DNA of 11,795 nucleotides, from positions 1 to 11,795 of the forward strand of contig FR899671.1 in NCBI GenBank assembly GCA_000437275.1, given 5' to 3'. Source of the DNA: Clostridium sp. CAG:411. GTDB lineage: Bacteria; Bacillota; Clostridia; Lachnospirales; Lachnospiraceae. Position 1 is the stretch's first letter. Each line of letters begins with the position of its first letter. The notes under the pieces were generated by a model. The model saw only the letters and a list, made by a program, of their open reading frames with translations. It made no database searches and was not told the DNA's origin. This document shows positions 1 through 5,716 of this stretch, in pieces. A program made the translations under genes and the position numbers.

Positions 1-468
1 ATGAAAAGAAAACTATATTTAACCATATTATTAACCAGTTTGTGTCTCTTATTTGTGGCTTGCGGTGTCAAAAAGGTTGACTATACATCCTTTGAACGGA
101 CAACCAGCCAAAAAGATATGGCACAGACCATCGGCAGCGAGCCAAATGAAACCAAAAAAACAGAGGACGGTGGAATTACCTATACATATAAAAAAAGCGT
201 ATATGACCGTTATACGGGGTCTATGAGTTATCAATATTACGACGATATGCTTTATTACTCAAAATGGACGCATATAGAAAAGAAAGAGAAAAAAGCAGAA
301 AAGGTATATGAAAATATCTGCACTGCCTTAAAAAAGCAATATGGAAATGGAAGCGAGGATAAAACAAACCATACTACTACCTTTGAGGAGGAGAATAAAT
401 ATATCATTGCCGCTTACGCATTGCAGGATCAGAAATATGCGGTGTGTATTACGGAAATGATGAAATAG
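1..468 (+). CDS. Small secreted lipoprotein (paralogue of the 6435-7004 gene)
   Basis: A 155-residue protein of unknown function, predicted to be anchored to the outer face of the cytoplasmic membrane. It starts with a type II signal peptide: a basic n-region (MKRK), a hydrophobic core, and the lipobox-like sequence LFVAC with the lipidated cysteine at residue 21. The mature part is short, charged and Tyr-rich, with no recognised enzyme motif. Its second half aligns by eye with the lipoprotein at 6435-7004: KKAEKVYENI here against KKGKEVYDTI there, followed in both by a Lys/Tyr/Gly turn (KKQYGNG against TKLYGKG) and a Thr-rich strand. Both also place the lipid cysteine at residue 21. The ATG is the first base of the window, so its promoter and ribosome binding site lie outside and a longer start cannot be excluded. 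The layout of an early G-x-P turn followed by alternating strands is loosely like BamE/BLIP-type folds, but this is only a guess. Confidence 0.8.
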   Translation: MKRKLYLTILLTSLCLLFVACGVKKVDYTSFERTTSQKDMAQTIGSEPNETKKTEDGGITYTYKKSVYDRYTGSMSYQYYDDMLYYSKWTHIEKKEKKAEKVYENICTALKKQYGNGSEDKTNHTTTFEEENKYIIAAYALQDQKYAVCITEMMK

Positions 469-516
469 GAGGGAAATATGTTTTTGAACAACCGTTGTTA
501 TTTCACAAGCCCTTAG
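467..516 (+). other. Strong Shine-Dalgarno site opening a 12-codon frame
   Basis: The stop codon of the first lipoprotein runs directly into AGGAGGG (467-473), followed by an ATG at 478. That start opens a frame of only 12 codons (MFLNNRCYFTSP) ending with TAG at 514-516. The Shine-Dalgarno site is among the best in the window, yet it leads to almost nothing. It may be a very small protein, a leader, or the stub of a second operon gene lost when the downstream block was inserted. The promoter of the next gene lies inside and just after this frame. Confidence 0.35.
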
Positions 517-530
517 AATCATGCTATAAT
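502..530 (+). promoter_or_regulatory. Sigma-A-type promoter for the AAA/nuclease gene
   Basis: A -35 box TTCACA (502-507, five of six consensus bases) is followed by a 17-base spacer and a perfect -10 box TATAAT (525-530). The -10 is extended by TG at 522-523. Transcription would start near 537, giving a leader of about 45 bases. The leader carries the Shine-Dalgarno sequence GGGGAGG (569-575) before the ATG at 583. Confidence 0.7.
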
Positions 531-582
531 GGACATAATACGAAAGACAGGACTAAAATAACGGAAACGGGGAGGCGAAAAC

Positions 583-2145
583 ATGAAAGAATTTAATACT
601 ACAGCTATCTGTATACCAGAGTTGCACTATATGGTTGATACAACGGAAAAAATAAGACAGATTGAGAAATTAATTGCACATGGCGACTATTTTACGATTA
701 ACCGCGCTAGGCAATATGGCAAGACTACTACGATTTCTACATTATTTCGCAAATTGCAGCATCAATATTTAATGGTTCGCATGAGTTTTGAAGGGGTTGG
801 TGATACCTTTTTTAAAAGTGATTATTTATTTGTGTGGAATTTTATCAAAAAAATGGGAAAAAGCTTAAAAAAAGCAAATGCCACTCAGGAGCTAATAGAA
901 ACTTGGGAAAACATAGAAGATTTTTCTAAAGAGGAGGATGCTATTGCATATCTTGGAGATAAGATTACAACTCTATGCGAAATAGCAGATAAAGAAATTG
1001 TGTTAATCATTGATGAAGTGGACAAAAGCTCTGATAATCAGGTTTTTCTTCATTTTTTGGGAATGTTACGCAATAAATATCTGGATTATAGAGCGGATGG
1101 AGATGCGACATTTAAAAGTGTCATTTTAGCAGGTGTATATGATATAAAAAATATGAAACTGAAACTCCGTCCAGATGAGGAAAAAAAGTATAACAGTCCT
1201 TGGAATATTGCAGTGGATTTTGAGGTAGATATGAGCTTTTCCCCACAGGAAATTTCCACCATGTTGCAGGAATATGAACAGGATCATCACACAGGCATGG
1301 ATATTGTAGCAATGTCTGAAGAAATCTATAAATATACAAACGGTTATCCCTATTTGGTTAGTTGGTTATGTAAATGGATGGATCAAAATACACCAACTGA
1401 ATGGGGCAGGCATTCCGTTCAACTTGCAATTAAAGGTATTTTAAATAGTAGAAACAATACACTTTTTGATAGCTTGCGCAATAATATTGAAAACAATGCA
1501 CAATTGAAGGATTTAGTATTCCGAATCCTTTATGATGGCGAAGAATTTATGTATAACCACGCTAATCCTATAATAGAATTAGGTGAAATGTTTGGGATAT
1601 TTGCTAACCGAAATGATTATGTGGCGATTTCAAATAAAATATTTGAAATCTATCTGTACAATTACAGTATAAGCGTGATGCAACTGCAAAAGGAGAATCC
1701 TCCAATCATGCGTGACCAGTTTATTGACAATGGCAAACTAAATGTTGTTCGTATATTGCAGAAGTTTCAGGAGCTTATGAAAGCAGAATACCGCCAAGAA
1801 AACGAAACATTTTTAGAGAAACAGGGCAGATTACTTTTTTTATGCTTTATAAAACCAATCATTAATGGTACAGGTTTTTATTATGTCGAACCTGAAACTA
1901 GAAATAATGAACGTATGGATTTAGTCATTACTTATGGCTATGAAGAACATATTATAGAACTTAAAATATGGCATGGAGAGGAATATCGAAAAAAGGGGAT
2001 TGCACAGTTAGAAGAATATTTAGATAGTCGAAATGTCTCGAAGGGCTATTTGCTTAGTTTTTCTTTCTTAAAAAATAAGGAATATATATGTAGGAAATTG
2101 GATATAACCGAAACAACAAAGGATATTTTAGAAGTTGTAGTATAA
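583..2145 (+). CDS. AAA-like ATPase fused to a PD-(D/E)XK nuclease domain
   Basis: A 520-residue cytoplasmic protein with no signal peptide or membrane segment. The N-terminal half is an AAA-like NTPase. Its P-loop reads RARQYGKTTT (41-50), of the degenerate R-Q-x-G-K-T type seen in the AAA-like (PF14516-type) families rather than the full GxxxxGKT. The Walker B segment is IVLIIDEVD (139-147), with D144 and E145. The C-terminal part carries a PD-(D/E)XK nuclease core: MDLVI with D446, then HIIELKIW with E459 and K461, and a downstream Q475 in IAQLEEYL as in related nucleases. All catalytic positions therefore appear intact. Such ATPase-nuclease fusions occur in many copies in gut anaerobes. 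Their role is unresolved; a link to mobile DNA or defence is plausible. A good Shine-Dalgarno site (569-575) fixes the start, and the gene has its own promoter and terminator, so it is probably expressed alone. Confidence is high for the domains and low for the biological role. Confidence 0.85.
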   Translation: MKEFNTTAICIPELHYMVDTTEKIRQIEKLIAHGDYFTINRARQYGKTTTISTLFRKLQHQYLMVRMSFEGVGDTFFKSDYLFVWNFIKKMGKSLKKANATQELIETWENIEDFSKEEDAIAYLGDKITTLCEIADKEIVLIIDEVDKSSDNQVFLHFLGMLRNKYLDYRADGDATFKSVILAGVYDIKNMKLKLRPDEEKKYNSPWNIAVDFEVDMSFSPQEISTMLQEYEQDHHTGMDIVAMSEEIYKYTNGYPYLVSWLCKWMDQNTPTEWGRHSVQLAIKGILNSRNNTLFDSLRNNIENNAQLKDLVFRILYDGEEFMYNHANPIIELGEMFGIFANRNDYVAISNKIFEIYLYNYSISVMQLQKENPPIMRDQFIDNGKLNVVRILQKFQELMKAEYRQENETFLEKQGRLLFLCFIKPIINGTGFYYVEPETRNNERMDLVITYGYEEHIIELKIWHGEEYRKKGIAQLEEYLDSRNVSKGYLLSFSFLKNKEYICRKLDITETTKDILEVVV

Positions 2146-2148
2146 AAC

Positions 2149-2195
2149 AAAAGCCATTATCCCAAGCGTAAATACCAGCTTGGATAATGGCTTTT
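2149..2195. terminator. Bidirectional terminator hairpin between convergent genes
   Basis: The left arm (2149-2167) and right arm (2178-2195) are reverse complements apart from one bulged C, giving a stem of about 18 pairs with a 10-base loop. The right arm ends in CTTTT followed by CTCTT, and on the minus strand the other arm ends in TTTTGTTTT. It can therefore stop the AAA/nuclease transcript and also the chemotaxis receptor transcript coming from the right. Confidence 0.8.
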
Positions 2196-2238
2196 CTCTT
2201 ACCGAAACTACTTAAAACCTCATACTCATTGGTTCTAT

Positions 2239-3945
2239 TTATAACTTAAATATATGTACATTTTCCTTTAAGTTGTCGGATACAGTTTTTAATTGATTTG
2301 CATTTTCTGAAACCTTTTGTATCTTTGTATTCATTTCTGTGGTAGAAGCACTGGTTTCTTCTGTGCTTGCCGCATAGCGTTCTGAAACATCTGAGATATT
2401 TCGTACTCGGTCAACGACTTGTTCTCTTGCTTTATCCAGTTCCTCACTGTTTTGCGCAATACGTCCAATTTCTTTACGGGAGGCATTGATATCTTCCGCC
2501 ACTATATCAAATACATTTTTGGTATCTTGCAACATCTGATTCTGTTTATTCATGACTTCTTTCACATGTTCCATTGTAATTACTGCATTTTCAGAATCTT
2601 TCAGTAATACAGTAATGGATTCTCCAATCTGCTGTGCGGATTCGTTAGACTGTTCAGCCAATTTCTGAATCTGGGATGCAACGACTGCAAATCCTCTTCC
2701 CTGTTCTCCTGCTCTGGCAGCCTCAATGCTGGCATTTAAGGATAGGAGGTTCGTTTCTTCGGCTATGGTAGTAATAAGGTTAATTGCCTCTTCAATGCGC
2801 TGTGCAGACTCGTTTGTGGTATCTGTCTGCTGTGAAATTACCTGAATTGACTGTTTTACCTCTGTATTGATGTCCTCTAATTCCTGCAAAGTATTTTTGG
2901 CACGAAGGCTGTTCTTTTCCATATGATTTGCCACCGTATGTATTTTTTCAATATTTTCATTGGTTTCCTGGATTCTCTCACCCATGAAAATAACATCGTT
3001 GTTCATAAGCTGTGCATCCGCTGCCTGAGAAGTCGCTCCATCTGCAATTTCTGCTACTGCCTGTTCGATTTGTTCCAGCGTATCTTTTGTCCGCATCAGT
3101 TCGTTATCCATAATCTGTGCGGATTTTTGTACCACGTCACTTTCTGACGAGATATTACCGACAATCTCAGATAACTTTTGCTGTAAATTTACAACGCTTC
3201 GTACAAGTTCCCCAGTTTCATCTGTAGACTTGGTATATTTGGTATCAATCGGATTAGTCAAATTGCCATCTGCAATCTCTCCCAATTTTTTTACACCGTA
3301 TGCAATACGCCCTGTAATTTGTCCAGAGAGTATCCAAATACAAATGGCTGAAAGAATTACTAATATGAGCATAATCAATACAATAACTGCCATAATATCT
3401 GTAACCATTTTACGGATGGTAGCACTTTGCATACCCGCAAATACCATACCTACTGGTTCATCCGAATTGTCATCATAATAAGGGATATAAATACCGTAGC
3501 ATTTTTGACCTAAAATAGAAATGTTTTTAAAAAAGCCTTCTTCTCCCTTTTTCAAAACTACATCTGTTACCTTCGGATCTGCTTTATTGCCTGTTGTATC
3601 GTTTGAAGAACCCTGCAATGTAGTAATGCATCTGGTGTTTCCGTAAAAAATAGAAGTTTCTATTTTATTATTCTTTTTAATGGTATCAATCAATTCAGTA
3701 TCTTCTGAAATATTATAATGATCCCCATTCCACAAGTTTCCGTCCTGATCCAGTCGATAACTGTTACCCTCTGATAGAGATATATTATCTCGTTCCATAA
3801 CCGCTACATCATAGAGATTGTTTTTCACCAATGTTTCCAAATGCCCGCTAATGCGATAGTCCATTATAATAGCAATAATAATAGTTGCTAAAAGTAATGG
3901 TAGCATTGACATAGCCCAAAATTTTCCCTTTAATTTTAACTTCAT
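2239..3945 (-). CDS. Methyl-accepting chemotaxis protein with Cache-like sensor
   Basis: A transmembrane chemoreceptor that would signal through CheW/CheA to the flagellar motor. Using the start at 3945 the protein has 568 residues: TM1 about 8-28; an extracytoplasmic domain about 29-178 with the G-x-V-F-A-G strand typical of single-Cache sensors; TM2 about 181-207; HAMP about 209-258; and a long coiled-coil signalling domain to the C-terminus. The conserved hairpin tip lies at 396-428 (NLLSLNASIEAARAGEQGRG and following), the CheA/CheW contact region. Glu/Gln-rich stretches on either side (for example 525-540, ASTEETSAS) are likely methylation sites. There is no C-terminal CheR-binding pentapeptide. 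The frame stays open 12 codons further upstream to 3981, but 3945 is preferred because GGGGGA lies just before it. The ligand is unknown. The gene stands alone between two terminators. Confidence 0.93.
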   Translation of the reverse strand: MKLKLKGKFWAMSMLPLLLATIIIAIIMDYRISGHLETLVKNNLYDVAVMERDNISLSEGNSYRLDQDGNLWNGDHYNISEDTELIDTIKKNNKIETSIFYGNTRCITTLQGSSNDTTGNKADPKVTDVVLKKGEEGFFKNISILGQKCYGIYIPYYDDNSDEPVGMVFAGMQSATIRKMVTDIMAVIVLIMLILVILSAICIWILSGQITGRIAYGVKKLGEIADGNLTNPIDTKYTKSTDETGELVRSVVNLQQKLSEIVGNISSESDVVQKSAQIMDNELMRTKDTLEQIEQAVAEIADGATSQAADAQLMNNDVIFMGERIQETNENIEKIHTVANHMEKNSLRAKNTLQELEDINTEVKQSIQVISQQTDTTNESAQRIEEAINLITTIAEETNLLSLNASIEAARAGEQGRGFAVVASQIQKLAEQSNESAQQIGESITVLLKDSENAVITMEHVKEVMNKQNQMLQDTKNVFDIVAEDINASRKEIGRIAQNSEELDKAREQVVDRVRNISDVSERYAASTEETSASTTEMNTKIQKVSENANQLKTVSDNLKENVHIFKL

Positions 3946-3992
3946 AAATATTCCCCCTTCTGTTATCTTAGGTAGCCCCAAAACTTACTTCT

Positions 3993-4021
3993 ATTATAAT
4001 ACTTTATAGGAAAAAATTCTA
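3993..4021 (-). promoter_or_regulatory. Possible promoter of the chemoreceptor gene
   Basis: On the minus strand a perfect -10 box TATAAT lies at 3998-3993. At 17-base spacing the -35 position reads TAGAAT (4021-4016), a weak match with three of six bases. No sigma-28 motility-type promoter was found here. The -10 is convincing; the -35 is not. Confidence 0.35.
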
Positions 4022-4054
4022 TTAATTTGTTGTATGAGAGAAAATTTACACATT

Positions 4055-4093
4055 AAAAAAAAGACCTACCACACTAGAGGCTGTGTAGTAGGT
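4055..4093 (-). terminator. Rho-independent terminator of the AbrB/PIN operon
   Basis: An 11-base stem (arms 4083-4093 and 4064-4074, one mismatch) is followed on the minus strand by CT and then a run of eight T (4062-4055). It lies 25 bases past the stop codon of the PIN toxin gene. The plus-strand side lacks a T run, so it acts in one direction. Confidence 0.85.
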
Positions 4094-4117
4094 TAGGGAG
4101 TAGTTTGCTTTGTTTAT

Positions 4118-4519
4118 CTATAAATTGTATCGCTGACAAAATTCCTTTGCAGTGATAATATCAATATCCTCATAATTTTTTAGAACAAGTAAATCTGCAT
4201 CACCGCTGACAACGTACAATGCCTTTGCATCTTTGGCACATCCTAAAAATTTATTATCATCAGGATCTCGACAAATGTCTACAATGGATTTTGTTTCAAT
4301 CAATTCCAAATTTTGAAGGACGGGAGTTAGAATCGTTGCATTCAAATGTCCCTGCTTTTTCTGGAGCATTCTTTCCACAATTTCTTCATATTCATCAATG
4401 ATTTCTGTAGTTGCACATGCCGTAATTTCATTTGCAACAATGGCTCTCAACACTTTTTGAGGAAAGCCACCAAAAAAGATTCCTGAAATCATAACATTTG
4501 TATCTACAACAATTTTCAT
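4118..4519 (-). CDS. PIN-domain ribonuclease toxin (COG1569/TIGR00305-like)
   Basis: A 133-residue PIN-domain protein, expected to be a metal-dependent ribonuclease and the toxin of a type II pair. The acidic active-site set is visible: D6 in VVDTNVMIS, E43 in EIIDEYEEI, D85 and D88 in CRDPDDNKFL, and D107/D109 in SGDADLL. The RDPDDNKFL and SGDADLL signatures are typical of the COG1569 (TIGR00305) branch rather than classical VapC. The start codon overlaps the stop of the upstream antitoxin gene in an ATGA arrangement (4519-4516). It has only a weak Shine-Dalgarno site of its own, so translation is probably coupled, which keeps toxin output tied to antitoxin output. The length is normal for the family and nothing seems broken. 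The RNA target cannot be read from the sequence. Confidence 0.88.
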   Translation of the reverse strand: MKIVVDTNVMISGIFFGGFPQKVLRAIVANEITACATTEIIDEYEEIVERMLQKKQGHLNATILTPVLQNLELIETKSIVDICRDPDDNKFLGCAKDAKALYVVSGDADLLVLKNYEDIDIITAKEFCQRYNL

Positions 4520-4782
4520 AGGCGTTTACTCTTTCTTGTCTCTTTAATAATATCATTTACATCACTTTCAACATAACCGACATCCTTAGCCCATTCCTGT
4601 GCCTCATTCAATGCCTGTTCGAATTCATCTAACTTTGGTATTTTTAAAACTTTTAACATGATAACATCACCTGATGTATAGGCTACTAATTTATCACCAG
4701 CATCAATATCTAAATCTCTGCGCATACTAACAGGGATTGCAATCTGACCTTTTGTAGAAACTGTCACAACTTGTGCATTCAT
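4516..4782 (-). CDS. AbrB/SpoVT-type antitoxin of the PIN toxin
   Basis: An 88-residue DNA-binding antitoxin. Residues about 4-50 form a looped-hinge SpoVT/AbrB domain: VVTVSTKGQIAIPVSMRRDL, then the D-x-x-x-G-D-K-L turn and a final strand. Residues about 51-88 form a charged helical tail ending in an EExR/K-type segment (NDIIKETRKSKRL), the part that in this family binds and neutralises the PIN partner. The frame is open to an ATG at 4800, but the start at 4782 is preferred because AGAGGTG lies at proper distance before it and the AbrB domain begins immediately. The gene comes first in the operon and overlaps the toxin by four bases. It probably represses its own promoter, which carries a palindrome. 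Confidence 0.87.
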   Translation of the reverse strand: MNAQVVTVSTKGQIAIPVSMRRDLDIDAGDKLVAYTSGDVIMLKVLKIPKLDEFEQALNEAQEWAKDVGYVESDVNDIIKETRKSKRL

Positions 4783-4801
4783 AAATAACACCTCTTTCAT
4801 T

Positions 4802-4816
4802 GTAAGATTTTCTTAC
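4802..4816. promoter_or_regulatory. Perfect palindrome, likely antitoxin operator
   Basis: GTAAGA-TTT-TCTTAC is a perfect 6-3-6 inverted repeat. It lies between the -10 box (4826-4821) and the antitoxin start, about where the transcript begins. A dimeric AbrB-type regulator bound here would block its own promoter. This is inferred from symmetry and position only. Confidence 0.45.
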
Positions 4817-4820
4817 TTAT

Positions 4821-4849
4821 ATAGTATCATAAATTTTCAAAAAAGCCAA
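4821..4849 (-). promoter_or_regulatory. Promoter of the AbrB/PIN operon
   Basis: On the minus strand the -35 box TTGGCT (4849-4844, four of six) is separated by 17 bases from the -10 box TACTAT (4826-4821, five of six). The -10 is extended by TG one base upstream. It lies about 40 bases before the antitoxin start. Confidence 0.55.
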
Positions 4850-4995
4850 TAATCCATCTTAACAATTAGAACACTGCCTAAATTCTATTTTTCTCAATTC
4901 TTACCTTTATTAAACAGGGAAATAAACTTTGCCACAAGGCAGAAATGGTATCCAAAAGGGGTTTTATGAAACAGCAAAGAAAATAGAATAATATG

Positions 4996-5043
4996 AAACA
5001 AGCAGAAAGATGTGGAAAATTTTCCTGCGCTTTCTGCCTGTTT
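4996..5043 (-). terminator. Long hairpin after the SecB-like gene, probable operon terminator
   Basis: Arms 5030-5043 and 4996-5009 pair over 14 positions in the minus-strand transcript, with one G-U pair. The 20-base loop contains a further perfect palindrome, GGAAAATTTTCC (5014-5025), so the whole can fold as a stacked or cruciform structure. The minus-strand exit is U-rich (CTTGTTT, then CATATTATTC) but not a clean T run. It lies 31 bases past the SecB-like stop codon, where a terminator is expected. Apart from this hairpin, the 292 bases between the SecB-like gene and the antitoxin gene hold only the downstream promoter and palindrome. Confidence 0.5.
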
Positions 5044-5074
5044 GATCTCAAATTCTCTTATTGCGATATAACCA

Positions 5075-5467
5075 TTATTTTTTTTGATCATTTACCATTG
5101 CCATAATATTCATGGCAGGTAGTACAATAGGATTCATCCCTGGTTGAGTTGTGATAATAGAAATATAACTTCTTATGTACGGAAACATAATAGCTATTGT
5201 ATTCTTCTCTAGAATGTCCATATTTTCCTGCTTTGTATTGAAAATAGCTCTACCCTTTACATTGACATAGATTTTTTCATCTTCATCAGATACAGTCGTA
5301 ATTAGTATAACTTCAAAAAGACCATCACTAAGTTTGTTGAGGCTACGTTCAACTTGAACGCCTAATTCTAATCCATCCAATGGCTCATCTTTTTTTCTAA
5401 AAGAACTTTCAACAATTTCTATTTTCTCTAATACAAGAGGACTTTCATATTTAGATTTTACTTCCAT
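5075..5467 (-). CDS. SecB-like chaperone of a toxin-antitoxin-chaperone operon
   Basis: A 130-residue cytoplasmic protein with the fold signature of SecB. The C-terminal half reads IAIMFPYIRSYISIITTQPG, then MNPIVLPAMNIMAM (94-124), matching the family pattern FPY-x-R-x-x-I-S, a G-containing turn, and L-P-x-x-N. Its N-terminal half carries the long alternating beta strands of SecB (FEVILITTV, KIYVNVKGRAIF). Canonical SecB serves Sec export mainly in Proteobacteria; stand-alone SecB-like proteins elsewhere are often chaperones of toxin-antitoxin systems, as with Rv1957 of Mycobacterium tuberculosis. Here it is the third gene of an operon behind a small acidic protein and an ADP-ribosyltransferase-like protein, which supports that role. 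It begins 9 bases after the previous stop codon, and its Shine-Dalgarno site (TAGGAGAAG) uses that stop codon as its first three bases, so the two are tightly coupled. Its likely client is the C-terminal part of the small protein. Confidence 0.82.
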   Translation of the reverse strand: MEVKSKYESPLVLEKIEIVESSFRKKDEPLDGLELGVQVERSLNKLSDGLFEVILITTVSDEDEKIYVNVKGRAIFNTKQENMDILEKNTIAIMFPYIRSYISIITTQPGMNPIVLPAMNIMAMVNDQKK

Positions 5468-5476
5468 ATTCTTCTC

Positions 5477-5716
5477 CTAACACGCTATAGCATAATCATC
5501 GTTTAAATAGAATTCTGGAGCTACTGCTTTTGTATTGGTTTTACTGCATGAATATCCAACATATGTCTGATATGATGAAAAAATACGATTTAGATCATCA
5601 TCCGTAATTGGATGTAGTTCCATTCCTTCCTTAATCATAGGGCTAATGGCTGTTTCGCTTAATTCAACATCATATTTCTCGCATAATGAAAGAAATAAAT
5701 CTTTATCAAACATCAT
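5477..5716 (-). CDS. Small protein, probable chaperone-dependent antitoxin
   Basis: A 79-residue acidic protein with no motif I recognise. Its position between a probable ADP-ribosyltransferase toxin and a SecB-like chaperone is where the antitoxin sits in TAC operons. The first half looks helical (FDKDLFLSLCEKYDVEL, then a D-D-D-L helix). The second half, about 50-79, looks disordered and hydrophobic-patchy, as expected of a chaperone-addiction segment. The last eight residues, NDDYAIAC, resemble the end of the SsrA degradation tag (NDENYALAA in E. coli). The ATG at 5716 overlaps the upstream TGA in an ATGA arrangement and is served by a strong AGGAGGAAG site inside the end of the upstream gene. 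A second ATG follows at once (5713). Function is inferred from context and the tail, not from homology. Confidence 0.65.
   Translation of the reverse strand: MMFDKDLFLSLCEKYDVELSETAISPMIKEGMELHPITDDDLNRIFSSYQTYVGYSCSKTNTKAVAPEFYLNDDYAIAC

Noticed and set aside
3946..3981. The upstream ATG at 3981 as start of the chemoreceptor
   Set aside because: The extra 12 residues (MGLPKITEGGIF) are not part of a signal or membrane segment, and the GGGGGA Shine-Dalgarno site that serves the start at 3945 is read within them.
4783..4800. The ATG at 4800 as start of the AbrB-type antitoxin
   Set aside because: The Shine-Dalgarno site AGAGGTG lies downstream of it and serves the ATG at 4782, where the AbrB domain begins.
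4894..5091. A 65-residue minus-strand open frame overlapping the end of the SecB-like gene
   Set aside because: It has no Shine-Dalgarno site, overlaps the upstream gene by 17 bases, and most of it is read from the hairpin and AT-rich spacer. The Phe/Leu/His-rich product looks like chance translation.
5075..5467. The SecB-like gene as a general protein-export chaperone
   Set aside because: It is shorter than E. coli SecB, sits in an operon with a probable toxin and antitoxin, and the organism looks like a Firmicute, where canonical SecB export is not usual.
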